Shown one piece after another: positions 24,801-36,800 of a stretch of DNA of 64,000 bases (the first letter of the stretch is position 1; every line of letters starts with the position of its first letter). The position numbers and the translations under genes are program-made. The notes below the pieces were generated by a model, which did no database searches, had not been told where the DNA came from, and worked only from the letters and a program-made list of their open reading frames with translations. Origin of the DNA: Triatoma infestans (Eukaryota > Arthropoda > Insecta > Hemiptera > Reduviidae); NCBI GenBank assembly GCA_011037195.1, contig JAAEAF010003099.1, forward strand, positions 62,001 to 126,000, read 5' to 3'.

Positions 24801-27800
24801 TCGGCCAACCACTCATAGTAAGTTAAAGATTTTTTTGAAAATACTGTTTGTCAATTAGAATGTATTATTAGCGTAAGAGAAAGTCGTTTATATTATAATA
24901 TAGATATATACAGTATAAAATAATATATATACAGTATATATAATACAGTATATATATATATTAATATATATACATTGTATATATAATAAAGTATATTATA
25001 TATATAATATATATACATGTCTATACATTATATATATATGATATATATACATGTATATATATATATATACAATATTCCATATGTATATAAATAACATTTT
25101 AGCTGAAAGGATCTTCCCTTTAGGTAGATCTTCCCCTTAAATATATATATAATTAAATCAATCTGTGGAGGTTGGTGACTCATTTAGTTGTATAAAATCT
25201 TCATGCCTCCAACCAAATTTATAAACAAAATGTACGTTTAATGTATTATTTCTTGAATTTCTGCTGGTTTGCTGCCCTAACCTAAAATTTGTTTACAGTG
25301 GGCTAACTTACGTGCAATGGCTGTATGTAAAATGGAATCAGTTGGTCAACCTGGATGGAGAACTTCCACAGGCCAATCCTAATACTAAATTGCGTATGTT
25401 GGATGCTGCTTATAATCTAATTACAAAATTACCTCAAGAATTAAAATTTTATCGAGCACTAGAACTTATTGCAATGGAATTTAATCATATAACTTCCTTA
25501 GATCTCATTCTTTCAAGATCCAAACGACTGAAATTTTTGAATTTTACACATAATAAGATTTCTATAGTAAGTCTAGATTTTATTCATTATAACTTGATCC
25601 TAATTATAAAAGCAATTACTGAAGTTAATCTGTATGCTACAGACACCATAAATATATGTATCTTCAGTTACAGGTAGGGATGCACAGTCACAATTTACAA
25701 TCGAATTTTTAATTTAAGGCGCGTCACATCTATGGTCGTTGGCGCCCGGAGCCTTCTCAGTGCACTGCCGGCCTCCGGGCAGTGTTCTCTTGTTACAGAT
25801 AACACTGTCCATCACCGGAAGTGAGCTGTAGATGCTCCTAGAAAGAAAAAACTAAGGGCAGCACAGCTGGACTCGAACGCGGGTCCTTCGCGTGGGGGTC
25901 CAGTGCGCTAACCACTGAGCTAATCCCTTCCCTTACAATCGAATTTGATTTAATTAAAATGTCTATAAATAACATTTTAGCTGAAAGGATTTTCCCTTTA
26001 GGTAGATATTTAAGGCACTGCGAAGCTATTGTTCGTGGAGTGCACGGCCAAGCAGCATTAGACGCCTAGTATGTGCGACTTTGTCTTGGCTTTGAATTTT
26101 GTAAAATTCATCAAGATGTGTAATATGTAGTGAAGTATGTTTGCTAACCAGCTCCATACAAGATACCTGATTGGTAGCTGGACGCTAAGTCCACTGTGAA
26201 AAGTAGTCATTTTTCTGTATCCGTAATTTTCCATCAACGGACATTTGCACTTTATAGGGAAGTGTAAATAGATTGATTGAAAGTTGTGACCGATTTAGTG
26301 CAGAGTTTCAGTTTTATAACAAGCCAGGAGGCACACTTTAACCGTACTACGCGAACTGTCAAATCAAAAATTGACAGTTCGCGTAGTGCGGTTAAAGTGT
26401 ACAGACCGCTCTGTTCTATTCCTTTCTTCTTACAGTGAGAAGTGCTTATTATAAGTTCTATCTATGCTTAAAATAAAACTCATTTTGTGCTGAATAACAC
26501 AGTTATAGTGAGTGAGTAGTTGGTGAATTGTGAACATCGTTCGTTATTAACGATAAAACAATTAAAAAAAAAAATCTTAACCTAAGGTAAATTATTCTAT
26601 TCCAAAGTTAAATGCAATTCACAAACATTCAGACTGTACTGTGTTGTAAATATCTATTGTATTATAGTATCATAACTCTCTCGTTCTCTTGTACAAATTC
26701 TCTTCTCTTTCTCTTTGTACATACTTCGCGCATTCCCCCCCCTCCCCCTTTTTTTAATCCTTATTTTTCTTATATTGAGAATCACTCACTTAAATTGCTA
26801 ATAATCCATTTCAATGAGCCTTAGCGACATAACCTGCCTCACCTCTTCTGACAATGAATCTATGACCTCGAACAGCACTACATTAACAAAAAGAAAACAA
26901 CGCACACCAGGCAACTCGCCGCCCAAAAATAAGATGAAAAACACCCGCACGGTTATAAGAGCGAGCAAAATGTCCACCAAAGGACTAACTGAAATAACAG
27001 TCCAGGCTGAAATCAACAACCGCAATCAACTTCCATCTACTAGTACTCAACCTTCTGTTGAAGAAACAATTGTGGCCCCTCCAGGAGTTCTTTCCTACAA
27101 CCCGTTCTCTCCCATAGCTGTCCATGGTGAAATGGAAACTGCGCCTACATCCGATGAGACACTGCGAGCTAAGAGAACTCCGCCAATCTACATAAAAAAT
27201 GTAAACAGATAAGCTGAGTTTTGCAAAGCGCTCGCACAATAGTCGGAGCTGACAGTTTCACTTGCAAAGCACGCATCACCGATTTAATTGTAAACGCTAA
27301 AGATATAGACAGCTATAGAAGCATTATACGCTATCTTAAAGATAAGAATGCTGATTATCACACATATCAGCTTGAAGAAGAAAAGGCTTATCGTGTGGTA
27401 ATCAGGTCATTTCGCCAAGCATTCTGCTTTAATAACTGAAAATATATCTTTGTAGGAGATCTTAATGTGTAGAGGTTCTCCTTCTTCTGTAGCTCTCTTT
27501 GCTAATAAGTCAGCTCTCTCGTTTCCTTTGATGCCGATATGTGCTTTTATCCATACTAATCTAACCTTTGTGCCTTTATTTTTCAATTCTTGCCATATTG
27601 AGATTATTTCGGTTTCAATGTGGTTAACACAAGCAGACACTTTATAATTTTTCAGTTTTGTGAGAGCGCTGAGGTTGTCAGTAAATACTGTTATATCAGC
27701 TACATTAATACATAGAGCATATTTTAATGCCTCTAAAATCGCAATCATTTCACAGGTATAAACCTGGCTACATCAACTACTTTCAACATTTTAGTTACAT

Positions 27801-30800
27801 TTTCCTGGGGGTCATAAAAACTACACCCACACTTATTATTTATTTTAGACCCATCAGTATATAAATGATATGTATCAGGCCAGTTATGATTCACTTGCTC
27901 CAAAAATAATATGTTCACAACTTCTGGGCAAACATTCTGAAATTCACTCAATTCTATTATATCTAAGCGGTTTGTGAAATTATATGTAGAACTGAAAACT
28001 GCTATTTTGTTATCTCTTTTAATATAATTTTGAAACTTTGCTGTATCAGTATAACTAACGGCTACAGGACGAGATAGTTTATTTTCCCAGTATTTACATG
28101 TAAGGTCCATTTGACCTAAAGTAGCGATCCTGCGATAAATTTCTGGGTTAAACGCCATAACCCGCAAAAGAAACCTATTGTGAGCAACATTCTTCTATAC
28201 CGAAGTGGTAATTCTCCACTTTCGGTTAGGATAACATCTACAGGTATAGAGTTAAGAAGCCCTAAGCAAAGTCTTATACATTTATTTTGAAGTACATCCA
28301 AAGAGTTTAACATGGTTTTACCGGCATGCCCATAAAAATTACATCCATAATCAATTACCGCTCGGATACAGGATCTGTAAAACAATAGCGCCACATTAGG
28401 ATCTGCACCCCAATTGTTATATGTTACCATGCGAAGAATGTTTAAATATTTCTCTGCCCTTGTTTTAATATAATTAATATGGTGTCTCCAGTTTAACTTG
28501 CTCTCTATATATAGTCCTAAGAACTTAACTTTTTGTACTACTGGGTACGTATTATTTCCTAAGATAATCTGATTCCGCAAAGGTACGCTTCTTTTGCGCG
28601 TAAAAAGGCAAACTTGGGACTTTTCAGACGATATATTAAGTCCATTAATAAAGCACCAATTATCTATTTTAGACATTGCCTCATTCAATTTAGATTGACA
28701 GATTTCGATGTCATTACTTGATGTGTATATACATATGTCGTCCGCGTATTGTAGAATTTTAACACCCGATGGGAGTATTTCATCTAAGTCTGCTGTGTAG
28801 ATTGGATATAATAAGGGGGACAATATTCCGCCTTGTGGTAAACCATTTCTAGACACTAATGGACCGACTAACCTGCCATTAACTTTTAGGTGTATAAGTC
28901 TTTCAGACAATATGTCTAAAATATTGTTAATTAATTTAATGGGTAAGCCTAATGTTTTCATTTTATTTGCAAGTATTATGACTATTATTTTATTATGACT
29001 TGATCGTAAGCGCCTTTAATATCTATGAAAATGCCCAAAGTGGATCGGCCTAAGGTGAACCCTATCTGTATATCGGTTATCAGTTTAGCTATACTATGGA
29101 TAATTGATTTCCCTTGACGAAAACCGTATTGGGATGTTGGGAGTTTACTGTGGCTTTCTAGCCACCACTCTAAACGAATTTTAATTAATCGCTCGTAGGT
29201 TTTCAAGACTCATGATGAGAGAGAAATAGGGCGATAAGAATCGCACATGTTAGGACTTTTAGTTTTTTTTTAATATAGGAACCACTGAAAATTCCTTCCA
29301 TGAAAATGGAAATATTCCAGTTTCCAATATATTATTAAATATCGATACTAATATAAGGAGTGCCGAATCCGGTAAGTTTTTCAACATGGGGTATGCTATC
29401 TGGTCCTTACCTGGAGAAGTATTAACATTGTGTTTAATGACACTGGTAAGTTCCACTAATGTAAACTTATTCGTAAGAAAATGGGTTTCATCATTATCTG
29501 CTAGCTTTATATTTTGTGGCACAAAATCTGGAGCAAGTTTCTTCAACAATTCTCCTGTCCACGAGTTTATTATTGTAGGTTGAATATTTTCAGTATGACG
29601 ATTTTTTAATTTTTCAATTTTTTCCCAGATACATTTTATAGGGGTAGATTAGCTTAGAGAATTGCAAAATTCATACCATGATTTCCTTTTGGCATCCCTT
29701 ATAATTCTTTTAGCGATTGCTGTTTTCTTTTTATAGCTTATAAAACTTATAAGATTAGCATTATGATTATATTTACGGAAAGCTTCTCTCCTCTCTTTAA
29801 CTGCTCGAGAGCAATCTTTACTCCACCAAATACAATAGTTTTTACTCGTTTTATTCTGTTTATCGCTATTATTATCGTTATTAATATAGGGAATTGATGT
29901 GTTACATGCTTCATAAATTTTTTCTATAAATTCTTCATAAGAGAAAATATGATCGTATACGATACTATTCATATATTCATTAAATTTTCTCCAATCAGCT
30001 TTATTTAAATTCCATTTACGACTAGTGTTGTTTATTTGTCTGTTACAGTTTATTTGATTAGAGGTTATTATTATTGGAAGGTGATCCGATCCCATTGGGT
30101 CACAGTCCACTCGCCACTCAAACATGTGCCCTTATCACGTGAACTAAAAGAAATATCAACAGCGGACATACTTCTCTGTGTTAAATTATTTATATATGTT
30201 GCTGACCCATCATTTAAAAAAATTAAATTTGCCTCATGTGCTGCATCCATTAAATTAATACCCTTACTATCCGACCAACTGGATCCGACTGCTATATGGT
30301 GACAATTGAAGTCCCCCAAAATTAAAGCCGGTTTTGGAATGCTAAAGAAAAAATGTTTCCAATCGATTACAGAAATATTATTAGAAGGAATATTATAAAT
30401 TGAGACTATATTTAATATTTTGTCATTCTGTAGTTTTATTTCTAGGCCAACATACAGTAAATTGTTTATATTATAAATGTTATTTAAATATTTAAAATTA
30501 AAGCAATTTTTAACTAACAGGGCCACCCCGGATCGACCGTCGGGTCTATCTTTTCTAAAAATATTGTACCCTTTAAAGGTATATGTAAACTCTGGCCTGA
30601 ACCATGTTTCGGACAACGCCACTATAGTTATATTATTCATTGATATATATGCTTCAAATTCCGCTCTTTTGTTAACAACGGACCTGGCATTCCATTGCAT
30701 AATATTCATTTTACAAGATAAATTTTTAATATTAATTTTAAACTGTTTAATACTTGTCCTTACAAGCTTATGTACATATATACAGGTTATATACAGATGG

Positions 30801-33800
30801 GTGTACACTTGTATGTACCTAGTTAAAAATAACATAAGAGCGCCCACACCTTTGTACAGTTTATTTGAATTTATATATACACACATTCGTACGTAATTAG
30901 AATATATACATACACTCAAGCTTCCAATCATCATTATATATATTTTAAATAAGATTTTATATACACACATTCGTTCGTATTTACAACACACACAAAAACT
31001 AATACTTCCGTTCATTCCCATATACATGTTATGGATGGACAGATTTCTCTGTGTAATACATGAAATGAATTATTTATTCTATTAATTATAGATCTACCTT
31101 ACAAATTATAAGGAGGGAAAATCTTCTCTTAACGAATTAATTCTTTCTCTAACCATATTCTTTAATACGTCCTCTTTTATATTTTTTATATCGTTAGTTT
31201 GAATATATTTAAGTATTAAAATACCGCTTCGTATACCATATCATTATTGACGTAACCGCATTCAGTCTTCTCTACCGATTTATTTGTTTTAACCGTTGGC
31301 CGATAGGGATTAGATTGTATTAAACCTCCTGGCACATCTTTACTGACTGTTTCTCGATACAGATACCCGTCTAATTTTTCAAGTTTCTGATTGAGAGGAG
31401 ACAATAATCTATTTCTCTTAGTTTCTCTTTTATAGGTTGAGGTAGAGACAAATGTTCTTCCTACGGGAAAACTACTTCTATTCAGAATGGGGAATTCTTT
31501 TAGATCTTCGATATCCGGTGCATTCGCGATAGCGGAAAATGAATTGTTTTCTAAAAACTGTCTGGCATCGTTATACGGAATATTATTATTTGCCATCACT
31601 TGTTTAATTATTTTCTCTTTTTTGAACCTTGGGCACATATCGTGATTGGTAGCTAAGTGGCTCGCACCGCCGCAATTCACGCATTTATTCTCCGCAACAT
31701 TACTTTCGTTTTTGGTGTGATCGCCACCACACTTATCGCATCTGACCTACCCCCGACATTGATCTTCGAAATGACCGAATCGTAAGCACTTTTTGCATTG
31801 GATAACATTCTGAATATAGGTGTGCACCGTGCAACTTACATAATGTATGTATACATAAGGTGGCAACGTTTGCCCCCTTATATTGAAAAAGACCGACTGT
31901 GTGTTAATTAATTTACTTTCTTTGGTAGTATTGTCTGTTATTTTACGTTTTATCCTCCTTATCTGTAATATCTCTAATTTAGCGCCATTGGGGCCGTTGA
32001 TAACTTCCTTAATCTCTTCTTCACCTAACTCTGTATCAACCCCCCTGATAACACCTTTTCTCTGTAATAGGTAAGCGGGAATATATGCCTTAAATTGTTT
32101 CTCTTTTAATGTTTCAGAATGAATAAGTTTATTAGCTGAAACAGCGTTGTTCATCTCAACCCTCACTCTGTTAATTCCCAATTTCTTTATTGCCTCAATG
32201 TTTCTAGAAATATCGGGATGTTTAGCGAACAAAAGTTTACCCATAGCCATAGGGTGCAACCTGGAAATGCCCACTTTTGCCAAATTTTCACTTTCGATAA
32301 TAACATGGAAAGGACCAGGGTCCTCAGTCCTGTATTCCATTTCCACACTTATTTTCCTATTTACCTTTGCATTACATTCAGGTAGTTCACTTTATTACAT
32401 ACTTCCATGGTAATATCAGGCTCTATGCCCACCTGCCCTTTACTATTGTCGCTCATAACTGAAGCCCTTTATTTCTTAGAATAAAAGTAAAAATATAAAA
32501 ATTCTTATAAAAAAGTTAATAAAATAAAATAGATAAGAATTAAAAAGGAACAAAAAAACAAGAATGATATAAAAATATGTAAAAATAGAAAAGAAAAACT
32601 TACTCCAAAAGAAACGATACTTACTTTATGTAAAAATAGAAAAGAAAAACTTACTCCAAAAGAAACGATACTTACTTTATGTAAAAATAGAAAAGAAAAA
32701 CTTACTCCAAAAGAAACGATACTTACTTTTATATGAAAATTAAAACAAAATAAAAAATTAAAAAGCAAAAAAGCAAGAAAAAGAAAAATTAATTATTAAA
32801 TATTTAAATAAAAACTGGCTGTATGGAACACTGAAGCTAGAGTTAAAATGAAAACTTTGCACACGTCCGCTCTTTACCACAGCTCAACACAGACTGAAAA
32901 ACATCTCTTAAAACCGTGAAGAACTAGACAGAATGTTATACATCTGACTCGCGTAATATAACAAAGTACATGGCAAGCAACTACACACACCTCGACTAAT
33001 AAGACCAAACATTACCCCTACAATTTACCATTACAATTGAGGATACTTATTGCCTAAAAAAGGCGGGCAAGAGCACTCTGGCAGCGCAGCAGATATCCTT
33101 CTCACAAACATGCTCTCAACGTACTGACTAGACAACTAAAAAAAGAACTGCATAAATATTACAATAAACAATATGCCAATTACACTTCGACTCTTACTGC
33201 AGACGATAATTCTCTATGGAACGCTACAAAACGTCTCCTCAAATATCAAACTACTTCCTCGCCCCTACGTCACGACGATGGCTCCTGGGCAAAGTCTGAC
33301 TCGGAGAAAGCTGAACTTTTTGCTACCTATCTCACCTCCATTTTTGTACCTCATTCTGATATACAAGACATAAATCACACTGCTGACATTATTAAAACTT
33401 TGGACACTCCTCTTCCCCTCTCTCTCCCTCCTAATCCTATTACTCCCTCTGAAGTTACTAAAATTATCACCAACCTTCCCAAAAAGAAAAGTCCGGGCTA
33501 CGACCTTATAACTTCTCGCATCATTCAACAACTGCCACGTAAGGCTACAGTATTCCTGACAGCTATCTATAATGCAGTCCTCCGAACAACTCACTTCCCG
33601 ACCCCTTGGAAATTCTCCATATTACGTATGACCCGCAAACCTAACAAGCGAGCTCATCTTCCTGCCTCTTACCGTCCCATCAGTCTCCTTCCCATCCTAG
33701 GCAAAATATTAGAAAAAATACTCCTCCAACGCCTCCTATCTATCCTAGAGCCTCTTCAATTTATCCCCCACCACCAATTTGGGTTTCGAAGTGGTCATTC

Positions 33801-36800
33801 CACTATCCAGCAAGCGCATCGTGTTGTAGATGCTATCGCCAATTCCCTTGAGCTGGCGTATTTTTGGACATTTCCAAAGCATTTGACTGCGTCTGGCACG
33901 AAGGTCTCTTACAGAAACTCAAGAATATTCTACCTAGTACCTATTACCTTATCTTAAAATCCTACCTGTCCAACCGTTCCTATCAAGTCACCCAAGGATC
34001 TTCTACTTCCCTAACTTATCCCATCCTAGCCGGTGTGCCTCAAGGCAGCATCCTGGCACCTATCCTTTATACCTTATATACTGCTGATATCGCCGGAGCA
34101 TCCTGACACAACCATTTATACTTATGCCGACGACACCGCAACCTTTTCCTCACATAATGATCCCGTAATCGCTCAACGTTCCCTTCAAGCCCATCTCCAA
34201 TCACTCGATTCCTGGTTAACAAAATCCAGAATAAAAATCAACCCTAACAAATCCCATTATATTGTGTTCACCTTAAACAAAAAAGTTCTTCCTCCAGTTT
34301 TCCTATTCAGCACTCCTATCCCTCCGGCAGACCACGTTCGTTATCTTGGTATGTTCCTAGACAAGCGACTAACCTGGAACCCACACATCAGACTTAAACG
34401 GACTTCCCTCAACAACCGCTTCAGACTACTCGCTAGACTCCTTGACAAGCGATCCAAACTCACTCTACAGAATAAAAGACGCTCTATACTTCACTACTCG
34501 CACCCATCTGGATGTACGGACTAGAACTCTACGGAACCTCAAAAGAATACAAACCCTGCAGTCCAAAATACTCCGACGCATAGTCGATGCTCCTTATTAT
34601 GTTTCCAACCATACAATCCACACAGATCTGAAGATACCTTTTGTCCACAATATAGCAAAGCTCCGGTACAAGAAATTCCACAGCAGACTCCCCCTTCATC
34701 CCAATCCTCTCGCCCAAACCCAACCCTTTCCTCCACCACACTTCCAGGCAATCCTACAAGGCGATTGAAACGTCGTTGGCCCCGCGACCTTCTGGGTGAC
34801 TAATGGTAGTTGTCACTGGATAACTACCATTCATGACCATCACGTCATTGTTTATACTTTTATTAGCCTATTTACTTGTTACATATTTATTTATGTAGTT
34901 GTAAATATTCAATAAACCAATTAAAAAAAAAAGATCAATAGAAGAAGTCCTTTACTTTTAAGAACGCCGGAGCCGATGATAGGGTGTGACATTTTGACAA
35001 CTTCCGTCTATTAGAGATACTTTCCAGCTCTGCGAACCCAACCACAACAACTTCCATTTATCAGAGATATTTTCCAGCTCTGCGAACCCAACCACAACAA
35101 CTTCCATTTATCAAAGATATTTTCCAGCTCTGCGAACCCAACCACAACAACTACCATTTACATTTATTTTGGAAATTTAAACTTAAAATAAGTGATTACT
35201 CCCCGTAATCGTTTATCTTGGAACAGTTAGCTGCCAAGAGTAATGTAGCAGATTTGTGTTTGCAATCTGCAGCAGTTGGTGGAATTGTGGAAACTTTGGA
35301 TCCGCAGTATATCAACAATCGCCAGCCAATAGTTCTGTCAGATACACAAAGGTGACTAGTGAGGGGGCTTGTAGCAAAAGCGCCTTATGCCTAGTGTGTG
35401 AACAGGCGGCGAACACTTAAGAATTTGTTTGAGATACTGGGATGTGATCATTGTAAATGGATCCAATGAAAGGGTTTTTTTTTTTCCAGTTTTTGAATAA
35501 GTAGAAAAGTGGGATCATGCCTTGGAAAAGAGTTAAACGTAGATGAGGTTGTGGCACAAATTTGTATTGGAACAACCTCTTGGATTCGAACCGCAATAGT
35601 TGCAAGTTGGTCTAGCCCTTCCAAGATGGCTGATAGGATTTACTGCATGCTGAGAGGTAGCCGCCGGAGCCACAGTCGTCATTTTACTTTTTACGGCCTC
35701 CACCTGCCAGTTCGCGCATTTGAAACAGCACAAATGATGGGCGATTATCACCAAACTCTAATCCGCTGATCAGTTGTTCACTTGCTTGAGTATGCAATTT
35801 TGCATATCGATCTACAGGCGGTTTTTGGGTATTTTGAATTTGTTATTAATGGGCATGATATGATGAGGCCACTTACTGCGTAAGTATTTCGGTATCTTTG
35901 AACCAACCACGAAGACGCTCGTAGTTTGATCTAATGGGTTTGTAGAAGTACGAAAATTTGCCTCAACTTGTGCAAAGTGTAGGATCACTTTCCAAAAGCT
36001 AGGGACATTCATAAAAGGTCAAGCAACCTCTAATGCTGCCTTCTGCCACTGTTTATTGATTGAAACCATAAGAGGAGATGTTTTCTGATTGGAGCGCATA
36101 CTTCTAATTACTAGCTGTGATAATAAATTTGAAAATTTATAAAAATGTCGAATAAACATGGCATTCTTGGTCAAAGTTCTATTTGTGGCGACGTGTTCTA
36201 CGCCATTAACGTGTTTCATTTTGTTTTTTTTACTTACCGTAGTCATTCGCTATTAATTAATTTAACGATTTTTTTTTTTATTTACTTACATAATTATTGT
36301 CTAAATGGTATTGTTATTAAATTGAATTTGTTGTGGCAAGTATCAGGTAACAGTGTCGCTAAAGAAGGCGCTTCGTGAGTTTTTGTAGTAAGAAGTAGAT
36401 CATTTTATAACATCTTGTGTTGATATCTTTATTGTCACCCTATGCACAGTTAACCGAAAACCCTGAACAAAGTATTAAATGTTATGTTAATGGTATTAAT
36501 GTTTATTGTATTAGTAGTTTTGTCATTCATACATATATACCTACCCAACATATGTTAACTTCTTGGCGCTTTTTAAGTTGTGCTAAAAATAAAATGGTAT
36601 TTATTAATTTATTTAAAATTGTGTGTTAAAGATTATTTATCAGTTGAATAATTCTCATTATTAACTATTTACAAAACTCAAAACAAAATAACGAAATTCA
36701 TGAAATATTGCTCGTCCTGTAGCTGCACTGCAGTGATAAAACTGTCGTGAGTTTTCCCAGAATCCATTTAAATCATATTTTGGGGAAACTGTTTCAAAGA

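Larger units (their letters stand above)
27408..32820 (-). mobile_element. I-like LINE (EN + RT + RNase H), nearly full coding order, 3' truncated
   Basis: On the minus strand, from 5': tandem 51-bp repeats (32573-32735), ORF1 (32455-31216), then ORF2 (30709-27408) with AP endonuclease, reverse transcriptase and RNase H. This domain set, with multiple zinc knuckles in ORF1, is that of the I superfamily. ORF2 ends inside the RNase H tail, without 3' UTR or tail. Several frameshifts and stops make it inactive, but long readable blocks suggest it is not ancient. Confidence 0.75.

Noticed and set aside
25860..25935. A real tRNA gene on the minus strand.
   Set aside because: A and B boxes are present but the cloverleaf is incomplete, a SINE body follows, target duplications flank it, and a second copy exists at 57897.
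32505..32768. Minus-strand ORF with a thrice repeated hydrophobic 17-residue unit.
   Set aside because: It is the translation of a 51-bp DNA tandem repeat (a multiple of three) in a LINE 5' UTR; length alone keeps it open.
35509..36012. Overlapping ORFs of 60-90 codons on both strands.
   Set aside because: No domain recognised, mutual shadows, no splice continuity with the LRR gene.
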